DNA of 64,000 nucleotides. Source: Maniola hyperantus (Eukaryota; Arthropoda; Insecta; Lepidoptera; Nymphalidae). Position numbers and translations under genes: made by a program. The stretch is from the NCBI RefSeq assembly GCF_902806685.2, contig NC_048536.1:6448001-6512000 (forward strand), read 5' to 3'. The notes under the pieces are model-generated. The model searched no databases and was not told the DNA's origin. It was given only the letters and a program-made list of their open reading frames with translations. Position 1 is the stretch's first letter. The number at the start of each line of letters is the position of its first letter. This document shows positions 26,501 through 38,500 of the stretch, in pieces.

Positions 26501-29500
26501 AAACAAAAACTTCTTGACTTTTTTTTTTATTTTTTATTATTTTTTTATTATTACAATAAAATTTAAAGCTAGCCTTATCTAATTACTATATAAATCATGA
26601 CCGCGTGGAATGGTGCCAAGAATACTGGCTGCATTTCCGCGCTGGACAGCCAGGCTGATCCGTTGCGCAAAAAATGAGCCAGCCCTTCTGTCACCAGATG
26701 AGGCTATTAATCGCGGTGAAATGTCTCGTAAATTTTTTTTAGCACTAAGACTTCTTGACTGTAGTTTTACCATTGATAGGTACGATCACTCGGGTCTGTA
26801 GATTTTAAAAAGTCAGCCAAAAGAACTAGTGTTTTACAATATTCTTGTAGCGTTTACTCAGGACTGGGTCTGGTGTTATGCAATCAGTAAACGACTTCAA
26901 GATACCTACGTACGATTACGAATAACGATAGCACTTTCACCAAGATGATTTGGTTTTACCGTGACATTGTGCGTTCGCTTGCCCAGAACGCATCTTTGCA
27001 ATAATACCTACCTGAATTTTGAATACGTAGGACCTTGAAGGTACCGATACAATTTGATACTGACTACTTCCCATAAATATAAAAATTTATTACTTTTGAA
27101 ATTCTTGTAGGTAGGTATTGTATCGATCTCGCGCGAGTTTGGGATGTTCTTTTAGGATTCTTTCGCGGAAGCCAGTCAGTTATCGATGGTGTTAGAACTA
27201 TTAAAATTCCAAGCATTATCAAAGAATATTTCATCGAAAAAACTTTTTGTCAGCCATAATAAATTATTTACAAAAAATATAATATAAAGTACCTATTTAC
27301 TTATATATTTTACTCGGCTTGTAAGCTTAAAGAGAAGAGCTGTGATCCAAAAAGCTTAATAGGTATATATATATATAAGTGCTTTAGCGTTCATTATCGG
27401 AAATAAAAAAATATGAATGTCTGCCAACTGGTTTGTTTATGTAAGTGAGTGCAGGTAATCCAAGATGTATGTCGTCAGAACCCCGGGGCCTGTCGGAAAG
27501 TTTGAATAAGGTGACGTTGAAGGTTTGTAAGAGCCAAACAAGTTGTTCGTAAATGGTAGCTCTCTACCTACTTTAATTTTTACGAGGGATTATAATTATA
27601 GGTAGATGATAAATATCATAATATTGTTACATAATCGTACTTACATTAAAAACGCGAAGACTTTGTTCATTGTTCAATAAATAATAATGAAATTCAACGA
27701 AAGACTATAAAATATACTCGTATAGTAAGTAAGTACGAAAATATGATTATGATTAAAGAGGTTTTATTTTGCTGTTAAAAAATTATAAAAATGCTTTTCG
27801 TTCGTAGTTACAGTCTCACACTTTTACATTTTTTTAATGATTAAAAAATAATTTCCTTCGGTGTTGCATTTGCAATGTAACGTTGCTCAAAGTAAAATAT
27901 AAAAAAACAAACTTTATTTACATCGTGAACAGTGCGTTTGGTTTTGTTATGACGCAAACAGAAATATAAATGTAGTAACGTAAATCGTATTGCATTAATT
28001 TATATAAAACCCCTCCGCAGCCAAGGAAAATTTTCTTCGCTGCTCTTCCGGGATAAACAGCTAAACAAACGTTTGAAGCAAGCATTGTTTTGCATTATAA
28101 AAAATAAAAAAATATTAAGTATTAGGTATAGGTATAGGGACCTTGCCACATGAGTAGATATAAGTACCTTGCCATGCAATATACTATGATTTTTGTACCA
28201 TCCGTTCTTCTATTACTCACATGTTGGAAAAGCTAACAATAAGGTTCAAAGGTTGGCGGTTGCCTTATCAATCAGTCGTACGGACGCTTCGTTTATCCTA
28301 CTACGTGATGGTTCATGTCGATACCATATTCAAAGACTAGGTAAAGTAGGTAATATAATTAAAAGACATAATAGTATTTGTACATTTATTAACGTTAATA
28401 TACTATGTTAATATCTGGAGTGCTCATATTTTCACTAAATATTGCAGTAATGTTATAAGCGAACAAACCGATACACAGTCGTTTTATAAATTTTAGAGAA
28501 ATCAGAACATAAAATAAATATGGCCCAGTAATTGTAGTTTGTGCCAAATATCGCAAGATCGTAACATAAACAAAAGTATTAAAATAACTGCCCTCAAAAC
28601 TTACTTCGAAGAGTTTGTTAAATGTAATTAGTGTGTTTTATTCTGCTTTCTTTATAGTAAACTAAATGTTACAAATATGATGTTTCCAAATTATTATGCA
28701 TAGCGGATTAGTGTCCTAATAATCTCTTTTTGGGTTAAAATACCTGCCCATGTAATTTTAAAACAAATGTACATACTCTTCCGGTGAAATGACCTATTTG
28801 TTTTAGCACACGTCGTGATCTTCCCACGCTTCTGGGAAACACTCGTTTAAAGTTTTGACAATTTATTTAAATGCGCAGTGCGACGACCCGTGGTCGAGTA
28901 AAAAGCTTTGAGCATTTCCGCAAAAGCGTTACTGGGAAAAGCTTGTTTGACAGATAATCAAGCTGTCAAGTGGGTTTATTAAGGGTGACGAGGAATTTAT
29001 ATTTTATGTCGTAAAGTGTAAATAATAAGGCACAATATTTTTTTCCAATAAGATTTTTACCAGGATAAATAATTGACTATTTATTTTTATTTTGAGTCAA
29101 CATCAGTTGAATATGTACATTTTGTAACATTGATATTACATTCCTACGAGTAAGTAGGTAAGTATTTGCTACCGAAAAGTATTACGCTGATTAAAATTAA
29201 TTTGGAATGTCAGAGTTATTAAAATATAAGATTACATTATTTACTATAGTTATTTAGTCCTACGCGCACTTTTAAGTAGGTATCAAATGTTGGTATTTAT
29301 GATGATAACGTTCTTGTTTTCCTTGGAACGCTTTGATGTAAATTCGTTTTGCGTTAGAATATACTAAATAAAATAAATAAAAATCTTTTTTATTCGAATA
29401 AACTTTTACAAGTACTTTCGAATAGTCGGATACATCTACCACTGGTTCGGAATGCCTTTCCTACTAAAGGTAGGCTGTTACTCGTAGTTCATTGTCTTGA

Positions 29501-32500
29501 TGTACGTCCACAAAATCGTTCATTCCAATAATTCACGCTCAAGAGGGAAAAAACGTAGTAAAATGTCCAGATACAAAACTAGGAGATGAATTTTTTGAAT
29601 GTATAGGATCGATAAATTAAATTGAATAATTACCTAGTTAATTTATTCTAAAAGAAATAAAGGTCCATGTAGTCTAAAGAAAAACGTAGTTTTCATGACT
29701 GTATGTATTTATTTGCTTCATTATTCCGATTGATACTTAAAGATGGGCGCTAGAAATATTTATTTATTTTAAACGATTAGGTAAAGCTTGGAATTACAGG
29801 CTCACTTTAAACGATTTAGTATTCTCGCTATGTGTTTGCGTCATATTTTTGACATAGGTAGGTATAAATTTTATGGAGATGTAGGTATTATCTCTGAATA
29901 GGTTTTACGAGATGTACATTGTTATTGGAGTGAAGGAACCGGTAAATTTAACTTGTTATGAAATATTAGTACATCGACGGGTGCCAACACGTGCCGTCTG
30001 CACAAACTTGATAGAAATAATATACCTAATGTTTAGTAATCTTTTACAAATATCCCTTTCCCGCGTCAATCGTCAGTTAATCCTTCTCGTTAGCGAACGT
30101 TTGATGTCTTAAACCTAGTTTATATTGCCAGATTAAATGAGAAATTTTACTATCATAATTGTTTATCCAACTATCACCATCACCAGTTTGTTATGAGCTG
30201 AGGTAGATTACAGTCTTGTGTATACACAAGGTGCGTGAATCGGTACAAGCACGGAAAGTTTGCTTAAAGTATTTTTGAGCTTATGCAACAAGCCGCATGC
30301 CCTAATTTGATCTGTATACATATCTTTATTAATACGAATTATTGGACATACCTACATAATATAAATTAAATATATTTGAAGAAAGTATTTGAGAATTATT
30401 ATTATCTATTAATATAATCTTAGATTATACCTTTATCTTACTAGCTTATCTATAAATATACAAAAGGAAATGGTGTCTGACTGACTGATGATCTATCAAC
30501 GCACAGCTCAAACTACTGGACGGATCGAGCTGAAAGGCATGCAGATTAAGATGTAGAATCCGCGAAGAAAGGATTTTTGAAAATTCATTCACTAAGACGG
30601 TAAAATAGGGGATTTGAAATGTGTGTAGTCCACGCGGACAAAGTCGCAGGCATAAGTTAGTCAATAAAATAAATCTTTCTTTGAAAAAAGTCAAAGGGCA
30701 AAGAAAAGATGTTTATGGCAGAATATAAAATGATATTCAATACCGTCATAATATTTTAATAACACTTCACTGGTTTATTTATTACCTACACGTGTAAGAT
30801 TTGATATTATTTTTAAACAGATATTTGATTAAAATTAAATTGGAACCTAGGTAATGTCCCGGGGAACATGAATGTATAGTAGGTATTAATAGCGACCCGC
30901 CCCGGCTTCGCACGGGTAGCTTATTACAATGTTCGTAGGGATATCTAATTTTTTTAAAAATAAAATATAACCTATGTCACTCAGGAATAATGTAGCTTTC
31001 TACTGATGAATTAAAAAAATAATTGGTTTAGTAACTCCAGAGATTACTTACTATAAACAAACTTACAAAATTTTATATCAGTATAGTAAATAGTATAGAA
31101 GTATAGATATAGACGAAAATAATAATTTATGGATAGGCATCTTCGATTTCATGTTATGAAACTCATAATAGAAAATCTACTCTTCGTTAAACTTTATTTG
31201 CGCAGAAAACGGCTCCCTTGTCGTTTCAAAGCTCTTGAAAGCGGTAAAATAATGTCTGGTTTCGTACTACTTAATGAATTTCACAACATACCATAATATT
31301 CATGGCAAATTACTTCGACTGCTTCCGTAGCATACGCGTATTTACTGCAATACTGCACGCGTAGAATACGCGTGCAGTATTGCAGTAAAAAATCGGTATT
31401 CACCGGCTTCCTAGGCGTGTGCCATTAGAGATTTCACGAGTCACGCGTTCCAGTTAAATATTTTGCAATAGTTATCTCATGTCTAGTCATGATCAAGATC
31501 TCAGTGCGAAAATCTGATTGATAAAAGAATTAATTGAAGTTTTACTGTTCAAAGTGGAACTATCATTTTAAAAAATTTACCTAGGCAGTTTCGTCACGCT
31601 CAAAGGTGTATATAATATGTGTATAACGCACTTATATGTATAAACTAAATTTAAAAGTCCACAAGTGTGCAGACAGTGCAAGGGAAGATAAAACTTCATA
31701 ATAACAATATGAATTGTAATAATTATTACGTCCATTAATTGTATAGAATTGATTTTCACTTTATTGATCGATTGATTTTGTTACCTTATTGAACCACCAT
31801 TCTCAAATACTTATTTGTATTTGGTTTAATCTCAGAAAAAAGCTAGTTATGAACAGCGTGACAATGAAAATATTTCCGGATGATAGCAAAATCAAAAGGG
31901 CCTCGTCTCAATTAGAGCGTTTGCTGCTTAGAGGTGTTGTATCTATATTAAGCCTTCCCAAGACTTCCACTTAAATACAATAGATATTTATTAAGAAATT
32001 TTTCACGTCCTCATTTTGTTGTTTACATCTCATTAAGCCCCTCGAAGCAGTAACGTTATCATTGAGAGAGGACGTGAGAAGAATCTTCATTGTGTTTATT
32101 TTTATGATCAGGAAATAAATTTGGGTACCTACGTGTTCGGGGGATCATAAATGATAAAGTTTATACGCTGACATTGATTCATTTACTGACACTGTTAAGT
32201 ATCGAGATTTATTATTTTGTAAAAATAAATAATTTATTTATTATCATCTTGAGGGGTCTTTTTTACCTTGTAACCTTGGCTGTTGTTTTTAGTTTTATTG
32301 TCACATACTTAAATTTTTCTTTCACCATATTTCTGTAGAAGATTTATTTTTTAAGTATTAACATATTAAGTATTCTTAATGTCATCCTCAATTCGGAGAG
32401 TCGTACCTCTATCCGTTAGGTAATCACGAGAAAATAGATGTTGTGGTTGGTCCCATTTCCTCTCACACCTGGTCTAATATAATTTCTGTGTATAAAATAA

Positions 32501-35500
32501 TAATGAGTAATTTATACAAGTTCCTTTTTACTGCAGCTAGTGCGACGAGTACCTACCTACCTACTTGTTATGTAATTTATGATTAAACAGGTTTTAAAAT
32601 AGAACAGGTTTTCTTTAATTAAAGTTTCAATATTAATACGGTTTTTGACCTATGAATATACCTACCTACTAAGTGCACGCGATTTCGTGGGACGTAACAT
32701 AAATAATTACCAAACCGCACCTTCGTGTTAAAGAACTATATCATTTATTTTTTTCGTTATGTAAAGATTAGGTTTAATGTATTATTTTCAGTTAGTACCT
32801 ACTACAAACTATAGATAAAAATAATAAGTAAGTAGGTACATAGGTACTTAGTTTATTTCAACAAAAGGTTTTTTTTAAATAAAATGATTAAACGAATACT
32901 TAAGGTTATCTAATATTATGTAAGTACTTACTTATGATAATATCTCAGACCAAATATTATTATATATTATTTTTAATAAGATATTATAATAAACAAAAAT
33001 ACCAAACTTATTCTAGAACATAAAAATTACAGATCGAAAATATCATCTAAACCACCGCAACGAGGCAGGGTGCCCAGAACGCTGGCAGCGTTACCTCGTT
33101 GAATGGCCAGACTAATATGCTGACCGAGGTAACTGCCAGCCCTCCGGTCCCCCGTGGTTTCCGCGAGACGGGACGAAAGGTCCTTAAAAAAGGATCTAGC
33201 ATCCTCGCCCCACGAACCCATGGTCTCCACCCCAAAACGCACAAATATGAAACTATTTTCTATATTCTCATATTTGCGCCTCTTGGCCCTTTCTGCCTTA
33301 GTAGCCGCCGCTCCGGCCGCCACGGAGGTCGCCTGTACGTGTGACAGCGCCAGTGTATCCACACACGTGGTATCCCACACAAGCGACCTACCTTGCTTCC
33401 ACGGGACATATATATTATTTAGAAGTAGGTATATCAAAAGACTGCGTTCTTCGATACCAATATCAACAGTACCTAATAAATAGTAAAAGGAAAAACTATA
33501 CAGTTAAAGTAAATAAAAAGTTATACAAAAGAGTCACCCATTTATTTATTTTCTAGTACTTTTAAAAATATTGCATATCATCTCTCGTTATAAACACAAA
33601 CCTTCCAAACAAAGGCGTGTCTTAATATTTCTGAAAACTTTTTAATTTTATATAGTCAACGTGCATACAAGTGCTCTGATTTACAAATAAGGTAAAGTAC
33701 GTGTGATGAACTGATGAAGATGCGTGTCACATTAGCGTCCAAATAGCAAACATGTTCCGGTATAATTATGTTATGACGATCACAAAGTTCAATAACCGAG
33801 AGTATTGTTTTCGCCAAGGATATTTCAACAGATGTCGTATAGAGATACATAATTATATTATCCTCTTTGCTACTACCTATTATAATTTTTTATTACAAAA
33901 ATATAATAACCTCATTCTAGCTGAATGCTAAGTAGAGCTGTTGGTATATTCAGAGGCGTCTCTAGCCCTTGTGGCGCCCGTGTGCAACCAGTACCCTGGC
34001 GCCCTCTAGTCTAGTAGGAGCAGGTTCAAAATGGAATACTAACAGTTATATTTTCAAACGGAAGTTCGGATGCAAATGGTGCAATTTTAAATGATGACGG
34101 CGTCGGCCATAACACGAGCGCAGGGTCTATGAGAGCGCCGGCATCGACGCATCTTTAGAAGTGTCGCATTAGAGGGCGCTCGGCGCCCCCTTAGACCCGG
34201 CGCCTGTGTGCGCCGCACACAGGCGCCGCCGGGTCTAAGACGCCTCTGGGTATATTTCATGAATATACAATAGATCATACTTCGAAGTTTATTAATTTCA
34301 GATTATTCAATAAATACGGTAGATTAGACACGATTAAGTACCTACCTAAATCATACATTGAATTATTATGTAAGTACTAATCAAAGAAATCATATCGATT
34401 ATTTATTTGGCAACTATGTTCAATAATGTTTGCTGTTTTTCCATGCAATTATTGTATAACTAGAGAAATGCCCGCGACTTCATACGCATGGATTTAGGTT
34501 TTGAAGAATCCTGTGGGAACTCTTCAATTTTCCGGGATAAAAAGTAGCCTATGTCCTTCCCCGGGATGCAAGATATCTCTGTACCAAATTTCGTCAAAAT
34601 CGGTTGAACGGTTGTGCCGTGAAAAGCTAGCAGACAGACAGACAGAGAGATATACAGACAGACCGACACACTTTCACATTTATAATATTAGTATGGATAC
34701 AGGTGGTGATTGTTGTATCCTTGAAAGTTTTAATGCTCTATACTTGTCAGGTAACAGGCTCTGTTCCACAAGTGGACTATAACCTTATTGCTGAATTAAT
34801 CGTTAATGTTATTTGAATTTAATCTTTCAAGCAAATTCTTCGTTAGCCTATGTTAAGAGCTATTGTAGGTAATTTACTAATGTTAAAGGATAGCTTCTGC
34901 TTATACGCCTAATTTAATAACTTAACTTAAATTACATGAAGATTTTGTGGTAACTAGCTTTTGAATTATTCAACGTAGGAACCATAATGGGATGGTTAGT
35001 TATCAATTTTATAATCAAGTCAAATCATATTTCCAAAATTAGGGCATGAATATACTGCGCTACGAGATGCCCTTACATTTCCTCTTTGTTCGCAGCCTCA
35101 TTTTCATTCTTTAGCTCATTTTATTCTTTCAGTAAATCAGTGCACATCACAACTATACCTACATGAAAACGATATTCCAAGTAGGTGTATACCTAAGTAT
35201 AATACACTACCCTCAATAGAGTTGATCCCACACTATCTGTCAGACAAATACGTGGCATAGTGAGTGTTGAGATCACTTAACGTCTGTAAAGTCTCTTAAC
35301 AGCTGATGGAAACGACAGTTTGGATTCTCTCCAACTCTACAAGTTAAACATCAGTTCTTGATATGCGATGAGGATGGCATCATTTATATCAGCGTTGTTT
35401 GTTCGTGTAACATGAGGACGAATGTATGGAAGTTATTAATAAATTGTTTAGGAAAATATTTATTCTGTGATTACTTTTGTTTCATTTTTAACGTAAACTT

Positions 35501-38500
35501 TTCATCTTTTACAGCGGTGGCTTATAAACATCGTACAAACATAATTATTATTATCAGTCAATGTCCAGGTGCTCCTCCTTTTCTCCGATCTTATCAACGA
35601 AGAATCGATATATTGGTCAAAATGACCAAAACGACTTAAAATACACACAGCTGGTAGGTCTAATTTGTCATACTGAGGCAATACTCATTTTCAGCTTGTA
35701 TCTAACAACTTCTCAAAATTGCGTAGGAGCTTTCGACCCGTACTAAACTATATTAGCGTTATCTATTGAACAAAACATTTTTTCGCGGTTGTAGACCGAT
35801 GTTTAGTTCAATAAATTTGTTTGTTTAGTTCAATAATTTAGAGCCTCAATAGCTCAACCGGTATAGGAGTGGACTGAAAACCGAAAGGTCGACGGTTCAA
35901 ACCCCGCCCGTTGCACTATTGTCGTACCTACTCCTAGCACAAGCCTGACGCTTAATTGGAGAGGAAAGGGGAATATAAGTCATTTAACATGTCTTTAAAA
36001 AAAAAAACAATAGATAGGTATTTGTAACAATAAAAAATCCTAGTAAGTATAATATTGTACCAAGTGTTAATTTTGTTGAAACATACCTACCATGAATAAT
36101 TTGATCAAACAGTTAAAAACATTTTACATAGGTATTTCTTAGGTACTCGTATATCAAGCATTTTATTGTCGAAATTTTCGTTGTCTGGCATTAAAGGAAA
36201 ATGCGTGGCAAAAACCAATTTCCTTGACGCTTCAAATACTTATCCGACCTTTGAATTATTTTCGGATTGTTTTTTTTTTACCTTTTCAGAAGGTTAACAA
36301 CAGAAAAGTCTTGCGAGTGTCAACAAAAACAAATGCCAGGCACTTAGTGCGGTGGTGAATACTTGAGGATGGTGTTGCCTAGATGCACTATCGCAACTTC
36401 AGCCGATTGCACTGGTTAAGCAACGTTGACCTAAGTCGGACCAATCAAATAATTAAACAGATAATTTATAAATTAATCAAACATTCATTTAAGGTAGACC
36501 GTGTAAAAGATTTTTTTTAAACGTAGTAATTTATTCCATTTCGTTCGAAGGCTAATGATTTATTTTTCGGTAAGTATCTAGGAACAGAAAGTAGTCAGAT
36601 GTGAGATGCTGCATATAAATGAGGAACAATCTTTAGAAATCTAAAATATTGAGTTTTTTGAAAGCTAAACGGTAAAGGCAATAAAATTTGATATTTTGTT
36701 GCGAATGTTTAGACGGCTTGTGTAACATTTTAACATGATCAAATGCGAAGCCATACACTCTAACTGAATGGATAGAAACATATTGGATTTTGAAAGTCTA
36801 AGAGGTTTTTTATTTGATTATGGGACGATGTTCCCTTTACTACGTTTTATTGTAGGTATACCAACCAAAATTGGTTGGCATATTTCAAGTTTATAAAGGA
36901 TTGCATGTCATCATGTAAGGTATGATGGCCTAGTGATTAGGACGTCCGCCTTCTAATTGGAGGTCGGGAGTTCGATCCCGGGCACGCACCTCTAACTTCC
37001 GGAGTTATGTGCCTTTTAATTAATTAAATATCACTTTCTTTTACGGTGAAAGAAAACATCGTGAGAAAACCTGCATGCCTGAGAGGTCTCCATAATGTTC
37101 TCAAAGGTGTGTGAAGTCTACCAATCCGCACATGGCCAGCGTGGTAGTCTACCACCTGTACGTGGTAGAATGGTTTTGTCCATAGTCTATGGACAAAACC
37201 ATTCTCACTCTGAGAGGAGACCCGTGCTCTGTAGTGAGCTGGTCATGGGCTGATCATGATGATGATGTAAGGTACTAACGAAACTTTTCAGAAATCGTTT
37301 GCCTATAGGTAGGTTGTTAACAAACCACTTCGCCCGCGCGTTCGCGCGTTTTATCTCATTTGGTTTTAACAACAGCGTACCTACCTATATCAAACAATAC
37401 TACATTTTTGAACTGATTTATTTGATATATTATGTGCAGATAGATAAACATAACAGCTTATCTGCGAGATAGAAGTGGACATGACACCCATATCTCTCAG
37501 AGTACCTAGTTATATCCAGTTAGTGACGTGCATTTCAATCACACAAAGGCAATATGATAAGTTGAAGCCTTTTTATTGACATCATACCTATTTTTTTATT
37601 ATTTTTTATTATTATTTTTGTAATTATATTTATTACAAAGTAATAATTAAGTTAAGTAGACAAAATTAAGTGGATGAAGCTTATTTTTCTAATAGACAGT
37701 TTCTCTGATACACATAAGTAGGTATAACATTATTTTTTATTTTATCTGATTCAAGTAAGCATCTGTGAATATATATTTCTTTGCTTAGTAGATTTTAATT
37801 TCATGCAGGCATCACTGCATGCTAGACAATTAAAATTCCTAGGAAACGTAATAAAATTAAAACATACACTTTTACGATATTGCATAATGCACCGCTGGCA
37901 AATTAAAGTCAGTTTGGTGAACTGACTGAATGCAAACACTAGCAGTAAGCCTTTAGCATTTCAAAACTTCTCGTTCGTTGTCCAATCTATTTTTTCGTCT
38001 TGGTTGTATATCGCTAGTTTACCTCGTCATAACGTAACAGATAACAGAGTTACCATTCCGAGGTTTCGCAAATTCGCTGTGCTAGCAGACAGTCGGTGCA
38101 AGTGACTGACTTCAGTGTAATATACCTAAGTATACTTACAATAATTAACGCAACATATAAATAAACACAAACACACAAACCCACCATTCCCAGGTTTCGC
38201 AAATTCGCTGTGCTAGCAGACAGTCTGGTGCAAGTGACTGACTTAAGTAGAATATACCTAAGTGTACTTACAATAATTTACGCAACATATAAATAAACAC
38301 AAACACACAAACCCACCATTCCCAGGTTTCGCAAATTTGCTGTGCTAGCAGACAGTCTAGTGCAAGTGACTGACTTAAGTATAATATACCTAAGTATACT
38401 TACAATAATTTACGCAACATATAAATAAACATAAACACACAAACCTACCATTCCCAGGTTTCGCAAATTCGCTGTGCTAGCAGACAGTCTGGTGCAAGTG

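Noticed and set aside
33154..33483. 109-codon + strand frame
   Set aside because: Opposite-strand shadow of the LINE-like C-terminus at 33027-33405.
35841..35915. Possible tRNA-Phe gene
   Set aside because: Anticodon arm and boxes are good, but the 5' end cannot pair with the 3' end and the sequence continues into a SINE body shared with 15784-15885.
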